Positions 25,344 through 34,133 of a stretch of DNA of 64,000 nucleotides are shown in pieces. Positions within the stretch are counted from its first letter, which is position 1, and each line of letters opens with the position of its first letter. The position numbers and the translations under genes were made by a program. Below the pieces are notes generated by a model. That model was not told the DNA's origin, searched no databases, and saw only the letters and a list, made by a program, of their open reading frames with translations. The DNA comes from Streptomyces rhizosphaerihabitans (GTDB lineage: Bacteria > Actinomycetota > Actinomycetes > Streptomycetales > Streptomycetaceae), in the NCBI RefSeq assembly GCF_025399795.1, contig NZ_JAODTZ010000012.1, positions 146,150 to 210,149 of the forward strand. The letters are read 5' to 3'.

Positions 25344-26108
25344 GTGGCCAAACCAGATGTGGATCCGACCGTGTCGCTCCAGCTCAGCGTCGACCGCAGC
25401 AGCCCGGTCCCGCTCTACTTCCAGCTGTCGCAGCAACTCGAGGCGGCCATCGAGCACGGAGCACTGACCCCGGGCAGCCTCCTCGGCAACGAGATCGAGC
25501 TCGCCGCGCGGCTCGGCCTGTCCCGCCCCACGGTCCGCCAGGCCATCCAGTCCCTCGTCGACAAGGGCCTGCTCGTACGGCGCCGAGGCGTCGGCACCCA
25601 GGTCGTGCACAGCCAGGTCAAGCGCCCCCTGGAACTCAGCAGCCTCTACGACGACCTGGAATCGGCGGGCCAGCGCCCCGCGACCCAGGTGGTCCTCAAC
25701 ACCGTCGAGCCGGCGTCCACCGAGGTCGCGGCCGCCCTCGGGGTGGCCGAGGGCAGCGAGGTCCACCGTGTCGAGCGGCTGCGTCTCGCGCACGGTGAGC
25801 CGATGGCGTACCTCTGCAACTTCCTGCCCCCCAAGCTGCTGGAGCTCGACAGCGACCGTATGGAGGCCACCGGCCTGTACCGGCTGATGCGCGGCGCCGG
25901 CATCACCCTCCACAGCGCCCGCCAGTCCGTCGGTGCCCGCGCGGCCAGCGCGGACGAGGGCGAGCGGCTCGGTGAGCCGGCCGGGGCTCCCGTGCTCACC
26001 ATGCAGCGCACCACCTTCGACGACACCGGCCGCGCCGTCGAGTTCGGCTCCCACATCTACCGCGCCTCGCGCTACTCCTTCGAGTTCCAGCTCCTCGTAC
26101 GACCCTGA
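25344..26108 (+). CDS. GntR-family regulator (HutC/UTRA type)
   Basis: 254 residues from GTG 25344. The winged helix (VPLYFQLSQQLEAAIEHGALTPG and EIELAARLGLSRPTVRQAIQSLVDKGLLVRRRGVGT) is followed by a UTRA effector domain (about 95-250) with EVHRVERLRLAHGEPMAY and the ending GSHIYRASRYSFEFQ. It probably senses a sugar derivative and controls the divergent dehydrogenase and itself. A longer start at 25269 would translate through the operator. Confidence 0.9.
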   Translation: MAKPDVDPTVSLQLSVDRSSPVPLYFQLSQQLEAAIEHGALTPGSLLGNEIELAARLGLSRPTVRQAIQSLVDKGLLVRRRGVGTQVVHSQVKRPLELSSLYDDLESAGQRPATQVVLNTVEPASTEVAAALGVAEGSEVHRVERLRLAHGEPMAYLCNFLPPKLLELDSDRMEATGLYRLMRGAGITLHSARQSVGARAASADEGERLGEPAGAPVLTMQRTTFDDTGRAVEFGSHIYRASRYSFEFQLLVRP

Positions 26109-26149
26109 TCTCCCTGCGACCCTGTCGCGGCCCCTTCGACGGCCGACCG

Positions 26150-26488
26150 CGGTATGTGGCCGCCGCACGGGCAGCCGGACTGGGTGTTGTGTTCATCACC
26201 CACAATCCGCATCACGTCTGCCGGGTCGGAGATCGTTTCGTCCTGCTGAAGCGCGGCACCATGTCGGGCAGCGACCCTCTGGACGGGATCACGCCGGACG
26301 AGCTCACCCGCCGGATGGCGGGCGGAAGCGAGCTGGACGACCTGCGGTACGAGTTCGAGAACCGTGCCGTGCGAGGGGCGCGGGGTCGTGACCCGTACGG
26401 CTCCGCAGGCCGGCCGGGACCGGCCACAGGCGGCGCACGGGTCACATACGTCCCGGCGCTTCCACGGTGCGGCCCCGGTGCGGCGTAG
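26150..26488 (+). pseudogene. Sugar ABC transporter ATPase, C-terminal remnant
   Basis: From about 26150 one frame reads YVAAARAAGLGVVFITHNPHH, VGDRFVLLKRG and ELTRRMAGGSELDDLRYEFE. This is the region after the Walker B motif, including the H-loop, of a ribose-type sugar ABC ATPase. Walker A, signature and Walker B are absent. It lies 41 bp behind the GntR gene, so most of a transporter operon was probably deleted here. The last 35 or so codons have no family match. Confidence 0.7.
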
Positions 26489-26503
26489 GGCAGAATCGGC
26501 GCG

Positions 26504-27688
26504 ATGAGCACCTACCGCGACGCGCTGCCCCGAGCTCTCGGCTCCGCTCGAGCAGGGGGTACCCCCATCGGCTCCGCGCGGGCCACCGTCCTGCGGACCG
26601 TGGGGACACGCGAGCGCCGTTCCCATCTCACGGCACCCCGAGTGCCCACCGTCGGCATCGACATCGGTGGCACGAAGGTGATGGCGGGCGTCGTGGACGC
26701 CGACGGCAACATCCTGGAGAAGGTCCGCGCCGAGACGCCGGACAAGTCCAAGAGCCCCAGGGTCGTCGAGGACACCATCGTCGAACTGGTGCTGGACCTC
26801 TCCGACCGGCACGACGTGCACGCCGTCGGCATCGGCGCGGCCGGCTGGGTCGACGCCGAGCGCAGCCGCATCCTGTTCGCCCCCCACCTGTCCTGGCGCA
26901 ACGAACCGCTGCGCGACCGCCTCGCCGGGCGGCTCGCGGTGCCCGTCCTGGTCGACAACGACGCCAACGCCGCCGCCTGGGCCGAGTGGCGCTTCGGCGC
27001 CGGGCGCGGCGAGGACCACCTCGTGATGATCACGCTCGGGACCGGTATCGGGGGCGCGATCCTGGAGGACGGCCAGGTCAAGCGCGGCAAGTTCGGTGTC
27101 GCCGGCGAGTTCGGCCATATGCAGGTCGTGCCCGGCGGACACCGCTGCCCGTGCGGCAACCGCGGCTGCTGGGAGCAGTACAGCTCCGGAAACGCGCTGG
27201 TCCGCGAGGCCCGCGAACTCGCCGCGGCCGACTCCCCGGTGGCGTACGGGATCATCGAGCACGTCAAGGGCAACATCGGGGAGATCACCGGCCCGATGAT
27301 CACCGAGCTGGCCCGCGAGGGCGACGCCATGTGCGTCGAACTCCTCCAGGACATCGGTCAGTGGCTCGGCGTCGGCATCGCCAACCTGGCCGCCGCCCTG
27401 GACCCCTCCTGCTTCGTCATCGGCGGCGGCGTCAGCGCGGCCGACGACCTGCTGATCGGCCCCGCCCGAGAGGCCTTCCGCCGGCACCTCACGGGCCGCG
27501 GCTACCGCCCCGAGGCGCGGATCGCGCGCGCCCAGCTCGGACCCGAGGCGGGCATGGTCGGCGCCGCCGACCTCGCGCGTCTCGTCGCCCGCCGTTTCCG
27601 GCGTGCCAAGCGGCGCCGCGTGGAGCGCTACGAGCGGTACGAGCGCTACGCCGAGTCCCGTCGCACGACGCAGCAGGAGTCGCGGTGA
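26504..27688 (+). CDS. ROK-family sugar kinase (glucokinase-like)
   Basis: 394 residues. The ATP site GIDIGGTKVMAG lies at 51-62, the catalytic loop DNDANAAAWAEW follows, and the zinc motif GHRCPCGNRGCWEQ is complete. CAGAAT at 26491-26496 would start transcription at the ATG, with no ribosome site. Residues 8-23 are encoded by a palindromic element (26525-26566) also seen at 9401 and 38453; here it keeps frame and lengthens the N-terminus. The stop overlaps the next gene as GTGA. An Arg/Tyr-rich end (RRRVERYERYERY) is unusual but within frame. Confidence 0.9.
   Translation: MSTYRDALPRALGSARAGGTPIGSARATVLRTVGTRERRSHLTAPRVPTVGIDIGGTKVMAGVVDADGNILEKVRAETPDKSKSPRVVEDTIVELVLDLSDRHDVHAVGIGAAGWVDAERSRILFAPHLSWRNEPLRDRLAGRLAVPVLVDNDANAAAWAEWRFGAGRGEDHLVMITLGTGIGGAILEDGQVKRGKFGVAGEFGHMQVVPGGHRCPCGNRGCWEQYSSGNALVREARELAAADSPVAYGIIEHVKGNIGEITGPMITELAREGDAMCVELLQDIGQWLGVGIANLAAALDPSCFVIGGGVSAADDLLIGPAREAFRRHLTGRGYRPEARIARAQLGPEAGMVGAADLARLVARRFRRAKRRRVERYERYERYAESRRTTQQESR
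26525..26566 (+). mobile_element. Tiny palindromic element in the ROK gene
   Basis: GCCCCGAGC, a TCGGCTCCGCTCGAGC middle and GGGGGTACCCCCA match the layout of the element that broke arsC. GGGGGTACCCCC is itself a perfect palindrome. It lies in the poorly conserved N-terminal extension of the kinase and preserves the reading frame. Confidence 0.55.
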
Positions 27689-28269
27689 CGGCCTCGCTCC
27701 CGCGTCAGGCGTCGTCGTCTCCGGACGAGCCGCGGCGTCCGCCGGAGGACCCGCGCCACAAGTTCCGCCGCCGCGCTCTGACCCTGCTGATCATCGTGCT
27801 GCTCATCGGCGTACCGGCCGGCTACCTGGTGATCTCCGCCGACCAGAGCCGCAACAGCGGCAAGGACAAGGAGGCGAAGTACTCGGCGACCGGCCTCACC
27901 TCGGGCTGGCCCTCGCGCGTCCAGCGCCGTCTCTACCAGGTGCCCATCCCCGGCAACGCCACCGACGTCGCGTACTACGAGACGAACAACTGGAAGACCA
28001 GCCGGCTGTACGTCCAGTTCAGCACCACCCAGGCAGGTCTCGACCAGTTCTTCAAGGGCGTCGGCACCACCCGCGCCGCCCTGAAGAGGGACCACATCAC
28101 CATCAGCGAGCGCAATCAGAAGGTCGTCGGCTGGGAAATCACCGGCCCCGGTCCCTGGTGGGGACTCGGCCACGACCAGAAGGACCCCGCGCCCACCCAG
28201 GACATCGTCGTGAACGGTTCCGTGCCCGGCCACCCCATGGTGTACGTCGTCTCGCGCACGATCCCGTAG
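27685..28269 (+). CDS. Single-pass membrane protein of unknown function
   Basis: 194 residues; GTG 27685 overlaps the ROK stop codon, so the two are translationally coupled. A basic cytosolic head (HKFRRRAL) precedes one membrane helix (about 32-50), and an external domain of about 140 residues follows with tryptophans and GWEITGPGPWWGLGHDQKD. Function unknown, but the coupling to the ROK kinase is tight. Confidence 0.85.
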   Translation: MTASLPRQASSSPDEPRRPPEDPRHKFRRRALTLLIIVLLIGVPAGYLVISADQSRNSGKDKEAKYSATGLTSGWPSRVQRRLYQVPIPGNATDVAYYETNNWKTSRLYVQFSTTQAGLDQFFKGVGTTRAALKRDHITISERNQKVVGWEITGPGPWWGLGHDQKDPAPTQDIVVNGSVPGHPMVYVVSRTIP

Positions 28270-28316
28270 CCCGGCCCACCGGGTCCGCGTCCGCCCGGCG
28301 CGGTCGTGGGAGCCGA

Positions 28317-28339
28317 TTGTCAGACCCCGCCCGTAGAGT
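28317..28339 (+). promoter_or_regulatory. RecA-NDp-type DNA-damage promoter of the SNF2 operon
   Basis: TTGTCAGAC (28317-28325), eight bases, then TAGAGT (28334-28339) match the mycobacterial/streptomycete consensus TTGTCRGTG-N8-TANNNT used by PafBC-dependent, RecA/LexA-independent damage promoters. Start of transcription would be near 28346, about 37 bp before the SNF2 ATG. Confidence 0.7.
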
Positions 28340-28382
28340 CGAAGACAACTGATTCGACCGAGGGCGGGAGGTGACCGGGCGT

Positions 28383-31300
28383 ATGCGGGACGGGGCGGAC
28401 GTGGTGACCGCGCGGGTGCCTTCCGCGGGGGCGCCCTCGGCATGGGTGCGCCCCGCGTCCGCGGCGGATCCCCGGGCGCGCGAGCTCTCCGCGCAGCCGC
28501 TTCCCGATCAGCTGCCCTCCGTGCGGCTCGCCGCCGTCTTCCTGCCCGCGCCGCTGCCCCGCGAGGGACGGATCGCGTTCTGGGACCCGGACGGCGAACC
28601 CCTGCCCGCCGAAGACCATGCCGAAGACCACGGGGAGGGCGCGCCGACGGGGGAGCACCCCGAGGGCGCGTCGTCGGCCGCACCCCGCGCGGCAGCGTCC
28701 GCGCGCGAGCACACCGAACTGACGGTCGTACGGCCGCACGGCTCGGGAGTCCGCAGAGGCGGCGTCCCCGCACTGACCCTCTCCGTCGCCGAAGCCCTGC
28801 CGTTGCTGGCCGGGGCCCGGCGGAACCCCGCGGCGCATCCCGCCACCGCCTGCTGGGGCGCCGCCGCGCTGCACGCGCTGCGCCTCGTGGCCCGCGGGCG
28901 GCTGCTGCCGGGGCTCACCCCCGACGGCTTCGACTCCTGGCGCGCGGGCCCGCTGGACCAGGACGACATCGCCCACCTGAGGTCGATCGCGGGGGCCCTT
29001 CCGTTCGAAGGACACGCCGTACCGCTGCCGGGCAAGGGACCGATCCGGCTCCCCGAGCCGGAAGCGCTGATGCGGTCCTTCCTGGACGCGGTCGCCGACA
29101 CCCTGCCACGCACCCCGGCCGCGCCCCACACCTCCGGCAAACCCTTCGCGGCGCGCGAGCCGCAGCGGCTGGCAGGCGCCCACGACTGGGCCGCCGAGGT
29201 CGCCGCGGGCATGGACGCGGGCGTACGGATCTCGCTGCGCCTGGACCTGTCCGCCCACCAGCTCTTCGACGACGGCGAGGGGGCGCGGCGCGCGGGCGCC
29301 GCCGTCGTCCAGGTGCACAGCCTCGCCGACCCCACCCTCGTCGTCGACGCGGCCGCCCTGTGGGCGGGGGACGCCGACACGGTGTTCGGACCCCGCGCCC
29401 GCGTCGACGCCGCCCTCGCAGTCCGTCGCGCCGCCCGGGTCTGGCCACCTCTCGACCGCCTGTCCGAACAGGACGTGCCCGATGTGCTCGCCCTCTCGGA
29501 GGACGAGCTGTCGGATCTGCTCGGTGTCGTGGCGACCCGGCTCGGCGCGGCCGGTGTCGCCGTGCACTGGCCCCGGGATCTGGCGCACGACCTCAGCGCC
29601 GCCGCGGTGGTGCGCCCCGCGCCCGGATCGGCGACCGACGGGACCGGATTCTTCGAGAGCGAGGAACTCCTCCAGTTCCGCTGGCAGTTGGCCCTCGGCG
29701 GAGATCCGCTCAGCGAGGCCGAGATGGACGCCCTGGCCGAGGCCCACCGGCCGGTCGTCCGGCTGCGCGACCAGTGGGTCCTGGTCGACCCCGCCCTCGT
29801 CCGCAAGGCCCGCAAGCGCGAACTGGGCCTGCTCGACCCCGTCGACGCCCTGTCCGTCGCGCTCACGGGAACCGCCGAGGTCGACGGCGAGACCGTCGAG
29901 GCGGTGCCGGTCGGCGCCCTCGCCACACTGCGCGACCGCCTCACGGCGGGCGTGAGGCCCGTCGAGCCGCCGCCCGGTCTGGACGCCCGCCTGCGGGACT
30001 ACCAACTCCGCGGCCTCGCCTGGCTGGACCTCATGACCTCCCTGGGCCTCGGCGGCTGCCTCGCCGACGACATGGGACTCGGCAAGACCGTCACGCTCAT
30101 CGCGCTCCACCTGCGACGGGCCCGCAGCGAACCGACCCTGGTGATCTGCCCCGCGTCGCTCCTCGGCAACTGGCAGCGGGAGATCACCCGCTTCGCGCCC
30201 GGCGTCCCCGTGCGCCGGTTCCACGGCCCCGACCGCACCCTCGACGGTCTCGACGGCGGCTTCGTCCTCACCACCTACGGCACGATGCGGTCGGCCGCCG
30301 CCCACCTCGCCGACCAGCGCTGGGGCATGGTCGTCGCCGACGAGGCGCAGCACGTCAAGAACCCGTACTCCGCGACGGCGAAGGCCCTGCGGACGATCCC
30401 GTCCCCCGCGCGCGTCGCGCTCACCGGCACACCCGTGGAGAACAACCTCTCCGAACTGTGGGCCCTGCTGGACTGGACGACCCCCGGACTGCTCGGCCCC
30501 CTCAAGTCCTTCCGCGCCCGGCACGCGCGCGCCGTGGAGAACGGCGAGGACGAGGAGGCCGTGGCCCGACTGGCCCGGCTGATCCGCCCGTTCCTGCTCC
30601 GCCGCAAGAAGTCCGACCCCGGAATCGTCCCCGAGCTGCCGCCCAAGACGGAGACGGACCACCCCGTCCCGCTCACCCGCGAACAGGCCTCCCTCTACGA
30701 GGCGGTGGTCCGCGAATCCATGCTGGCGATCGAGACCACCGACGGCATCGCCCGCCGGGGACTGGTCCTCAAGCTCCTGACCTCCCTCAAGCAGATCTGC
30801 AACCACCCGGCCCTGTTCCTGAAGGAGGACGCGCAGGCCGTCGCGCAGGGTACCTCCGCCCGCTCGGGCAAACTGGCCCTGCTCGACGAGCTGCTGGACA
30901 CCCTGCTCGCCGAGGACGGCTCCGCGCTGGTCTTCACGCAGTACGTGGGCATGGCCCGTCTCATCACGGCACACCTGACCGCCCGCGCCGTCCCGGTGGA
31001 GCTCCTGCACGGCGGCACCCCCGTCGCCGACCGCGAACACATGGTGGACCGCTTCCAGAGCGGAGCGACCCCGGTCCTGGTGCTGTCCCTCAAGGCCGCC
31101 GGCACCGGTCTGAACCTCACACGCGCGGGCCATGTCGTCCACTTCGACCGCTGGTGGAACCCCGCGGTCGAGGAGCAGGCCACCGACCGCGCCTACCGTA
31201 TCGGCCAGACCCAGCCCGTCCAGGTCCATCGCCTCATCACCGAGGGCACGGTGGAGGACCGCATCGCGGAGATGCTCGAAGCGAAGCGAGCCCTCGCCGA

Positions 31301-31388
31301 CGCGATCCTCGGCTCCGGCGAGGCGTCCCTGACGGAGCTGACCGACCGCGAGCTGTCGGACCTCGTGTCGCTCCGGAGGCCGACATGA
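28383..31388 (+). CDS. SNF2/SWI2-family helicase
   Basis: 1001 residues from ATG 28383, which has GGAGGTGA 8 nt upstream; GTG 28371 lies inside that ribosome site and is less likely. The first half is a streptomycete-specific region with acidic patches. The helicase core follows: GLADDMGLGKT-type Walker A near residue 563 (DDMGLGKTVTLIAL), VVADEAQHVKN near 650, LTGTPVENNLSELW, and the second lobe with VLSLKAAGTGLNLT and ATDRAYRIGQTQPVQVHRL. It is a DNA translocase. It overlaps the SWIM gene as ATGA and is probably DNA-damage induced. Confidence 0.95.
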   Translation: MRDGADVVTARVPSAGAPSAWVRPASAADPRARELSAQPLPDQLPSVRLAAVFLPAPLPREGRIAFWDPDGEPLPAEDHAEDHGEGAPTGEHPEGASSAAPRAAASAREHTELTVVRPHGSGVRRGGVPALTLSVAEALPLLAGARRNPAAHPATACWGAAALHALRLVARGRLLPGLTPDGFDSWRAGPLDQDDIAHLRSIAGALPFEGHAVPLPGKGPIRLPEPEALMRSFLDAVADTLPRTPAAPHTSGKPFAAREPQRLAGAHDWAAEVAAGMDAGVRISLRLDLSAHQLFDDGEGARRAGAAVVQVHSLADPTLVVDAAALWAGDADTVFGPRARVDAALAVRRAARVWPPLDRLSEQDVPDVLALSEDELSDLLGVVATRLGAAGVAVHWPRDLAHDLSAAAVVRPAPGSATDGTGFFESEELLQFRWQLALGGDPLSEAEMDALAEAHRPVVRLRDQWVLVDPALVRKARKRELGLLDPVDALSVALTGTAEVDGETVEAVPVGALATLRDRLTAGVRPVEPPPGLDARLRDYQLRGLAWLDLMTSLGLGGCLADDMGLGKTVTLIALHLRRARSEPTLVICPASLLGNWQREITRFAPGVPVRRFHGPDRTLDGLDGGFVLTTYGTMRSAAAHLADQRWGMVVADEAQHVKNPYSATAKALRTIPSPARVALTGTPVENNLSELWALLDWTTPGLLGPLKSFRARHARAVENGEDEEAVARLARLIRPFLLRRKKSDPGIVPELPPKTETDHPVPLTREQASLYEAVVRESMLAIETTDGIARRGLVLKLLTSLKQICNHPALFLKEDAQAVAQGTSARSGKLALLDELLDTLLAEDGSALVFTQYVGMARLITAHLTARAVPVELLHGGTPVADREHMVDRFQSGATPVLVLSLKAAGTGLNLTRAGHVVHFDRWWNPAVEEQATDRAYRIGQTQPVQVHRLITEGTVEDRIAEMLEAKRALADAILGSGEASLTELTDRELSDLVSLRRPT

Positions 31389-33946
31389 GCGGGACCGAGA
31401 AGGAGCCCCGTGCGGCGGAGGCCGGAGGCGGCGAACCGGCCGACGGCGCCGATCGGCCTCGTCCCGTGACCGGAGACCGCCCCGCTGATGAGGCCCGTCG
31501 GGCGTTGCGCGCCGCGCGCGAGGCCGCGGCGGCCGACGAGCACTCGGGTGCGGGTGCGGATGCTGTTGCCGTTGCGGGTGCTGAGGGGGAGGCTGCGACG
31601 GGTTCGACGCCCGCGCCGTCCGCACCGTCCCCTTCGCCCAGGGTGCCCGAGGAGCCGCCAAGGGCGTCCGCTCCGGGATCGAGGCCGAGTGACGCGGCCC
31701 GCGAGGCCCTGCGCCGGGCGACCGCAGCGGCGAAGGTCGCTGGTGCTGGTGCTGGTGCTGGTGCTGGTGCCGGGGCCGGTGTCGGTGTCGGTGACCGCGA
31801 GGGTGTCGGTGCGAGCGCCAGTGCACAGCCGATTGCGAACGTGCCTCCGGATGCGGATGCGGGTTCGGACACCCACGCCGGTGCTCGTGTGCGTGATGTG
31901 AGCGGTGTGCGTGGTGTGCCTGACGCGCGTGATGCGGCTCTTCCGGCATCCGAGGGTGCGGCGGAGCCCGGCTCGGGGCAGCGCCCCGCGGGGATCTCGG
32001 AGGGGCGTCCGGAGGCGAAGGAGCCCGCCACGACCGGCCGTTCCGGTGAGGAGACCACAGCAGGCGCACGCCCCGGTGACATCGCCCGCGAGGCGTTGCG
32101 CGCCGCGCGGGACGAGGCGAAGCGGCTTCGGTCCGACGGGACGGACAGCAGCGGGAACCGGACAACAGAGGCTGAGGGCAAGGGAATCGGCCCGAGGAGC
32201 CGGTCCGCAAGGACGTCACCCGCCGGCTCCCGCGGGAGCCGGAGTCCCGTGCACCCTGTGAACACGGATCGGGCATCCCAGGAGCGGGACCTGCGCGACC
32301 TGCTCGCGGGCGCTTTCCAGTTGCCTCCCGACGTGGCCGCCCTCACCGGCCACCCGACGCATCCGGCGGACGACACCGGCGAGGCCGTGCACGACCGGGA
32401 CCACGGCCGACCCGCGGACCCGGTGAACCCCGCGCACCGCGTGTCCGAGAGGGAGGCACCGGCGGACACCGGGCCTTTCGCCCCCACCTCGCCCGACCCC
32501 GTGCCCTTCACCGCCGAACCCTTCACCGAGTCCTTTGAGACCGTTGAGTCCTTCACCCCCGGGACTCTCCACCCGGAGTCCCGCGCCCTCCACTCGCCGA
32601 CCAATGCCCTCAACCCGACCGGCACCACCGGCACCACCAGGGAACCGGTCTCCCCGGTCCTTGCCGGGCGGCTCCCTCGTTCCATGGCATCCCCGGGCCG
32701 GGACGGCGAGTTGCGCCGTACCTTCCCCGCCTTCCCCGCGCGGGTCCGGAAGACCGGTGGGTTCGCTGAGACGTGGTGGGGCAACGCGTGGGTCACCGCG
32801 CTGGAGGAAGGCGCGCTGGACGCGGCGCGGCTGGCGCGCGGCCGGACATATGCCGGGCAGGGGTACGTCGACGCCATCACCGTGACCCCGGGCCTGGTAC
32901 TCGCGTATGTGCACGGGAGCCGACCGCGGCCGTACCGCGTCCAGGTCAGGGTGTGGACCCTGTCCGACGACGACTGGGACCGCTTTCTCGACGCCGCCGC
33001 GGAGCGGCCCGGACACATCGCCGCGCTGCTCGACAAGGAGATGCCCAAGTCGCTCGCGGACTGCGGTGTCGAACTGCTCCCCGGCCCCGGCGAACTCGAA
33101 CCGCACTGCAGCTGCCCCGACTTCGGGCACCCCTGCAAGCACGCGGCCGCGCTCTGCTATCAGATGGCGCGGCTGCTGGACCAGGACCCGTTCGTCCTGT
33201 TCCTCTTGCGCGGCCGTGGCGAGCGCGAGCTGCTCGACGCGCTGTCCCGGCGCAACGCCGCCCGCGCGGCCCGCGCGGCCCAGGAGCGGGAACCGGCTCC
33301 GCTGCCCGGCGTACGCGCCCGCGACGCCCTCGCGCGACGCGTGCTGCCACCCCTCCCGGCTCCGCTGCCGCCGCCCGCGCATCCCGAGCAGCCGCCGACC
33401 TACCCGGGCGCGCCGGGCGGCCCTGACCCGTTCGCGCTGGACCAGTTGGCCACGGACGCGGCCGCCCGCGCGCACGCACTGCTCACCTCGGGCCGTGATC
33501 CCGTAGCGGAACTGACGCTCTGGCAGGACGCGGTGCGCATCGCCGCGGCCCGCCCCGGATCGGGTCTCACGGCCACCACCCGTTCCCTCTACTCCTCGCT
33601 CGCCTCCGCGACCGGCCGTACCCCGGCCGATCTGGCACGGGCGGTCGCGGCCTGGCGGCAGGGCGGGTTCGAGGCGCTCAGCGTGCTCGAAGAACCCTGG
33701 GACCCCCCGGCGGGCCGGTTCGACCGGGCCCGGCCGCTGCTGATGGCCGCAGACTTCCCGGCCTTCCGGCCCTGGCGCAACCACCTCACGCACCCGCGCG
33801 GCCACGCCCAGCTCCGCCTCGGCCGCAACGGCTTGTGGTACGCCTACGAGTCCGAGCCGGGCCACGAAGACTGGTGGCCCCGCGGCACCCCGGACCTCGA
33901 CCCGGTCGGCGCCCTGACGGGCCTCGGCGCACCGGGCGAGTTCTGA
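31385..33946 (+). CDS. SWIM zinc-finger protein, partner of the SNF2 helicase
   Basis: 853 residues, overlapping the helicase stop by 4 bp. Residues about 1-430 are low complexity, with three copies of a DxAR-ALR-AR motif (near residues 36, 100 and 235) and an (Ala-Gly) run encoded by a GCTGGT repeat. The conserved part begins at TFPAFPARVRKTGGFAETWWGNAWV; the SWIM motif CSCPDFGHPCKH lies at about 575-586. SWIM domains bind DNA or protein, and this pair recurs in actinobacteria. Joint transcription suggests one complex. Confidence 0.93.
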   Translation: MSGTEKEPRAAEAGGGEPADGADRPRPVTGDRPADEARRALRAAREAAAADEHSGAGADAVAVAGAEGEAATGSTPAPSAPSPSPRVPEEPPRASAPGSRPSDAAREALRRATAAAKVAGAGAGAGAGAGAGVGVGDREGVGASASAQPIANVPPDADAGSDTHAGARVRDVSGVRGVPDARDAALPASEGAAEPGSGQRPAGISEGRPEAKEPATTGRSGEETTAGARPGDIAREALRAARDEAKRLRSDGTDSSGNRTTEAEGKGIGPRSRSARTSPAGSRGSRSPVHPVNTDRASQERDLRDLLAGAFQLPPDVAALTGHPTHPADDTGEAVHDRDHGRPADPVNPAHRVSEREAPADTGPFAPTSPDPVPFTAEPFTESFETVESFTPGTLHPESRALHSPTNALNPTGTTGTTREPVSPVLAGRLPRSMASPGRDGELRRTFPAFPARVRKTGGFAETWWGNAWVTALEEGALDAARLARGRTYAGQGYVDAITVTPGLVLAYVHGSRPRPYRVQVRVWTLSDDDWDRFLDAAAERPGHIAALLDKEMPKSLADCGVELLPGPGELEPHCSCPDFGHPCKHAAALCYQMARLLDQDPFVLFLLRGRGERELLDALSRRNAARAARAAQEREPAPLPGVRARDALARRVLPPLPAPLPPPAHPEQPPTYPGAPGGPDPFALDQLATDAAARAHALLTSGRDPVAELTLWQDAVRIAAARPGSGLTATTRSLYSSLASATGRTPADLARAVAAWRQGGFEALSVLEEPWDPPAGRFDRARPLLMAADFPAFRPWRNHLTHPRGHAQLRLGRNGLWYAYESEPGHEDWWPRGTPDLDPVGALTGLGAPGEF
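31739..31770. repeat. GCTGGT hexamer repeat in the SWIM gene
   Basis: About five copies of GCTGGT encode alternating Ala and Gly. A 6-bp unit keeps frame, so copy number can vary without killing the gene. Confidence 0.85.
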
Positions 33947-34133
33947 AGCGGACCGGATTGCCGTGTCGGTCCGAGCCGGTCCGAGCCATGCCGAGCCGGG
34001 TCCGAGCCCAGACCGGCGGAACCGCCGCGACCGGTTCGACTACGGCGTGGACATGTGTGGCGACCCCGTGTGGGCGACGTGGACGAATGGGCCCCATTTC
34101 CGCCCGCACGGGGTCGGAAGCTAGCGTGGGGCG

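Noticed and set aside
28442..33946. A single open frame of 1834 codons spanning both SNF2 and SWIM genes
   Set aside because: Its first half is the Arg/Pro-rich shadow of the SNF2 gene in another frame. Only the part from 31385 has SWIM-protein character.
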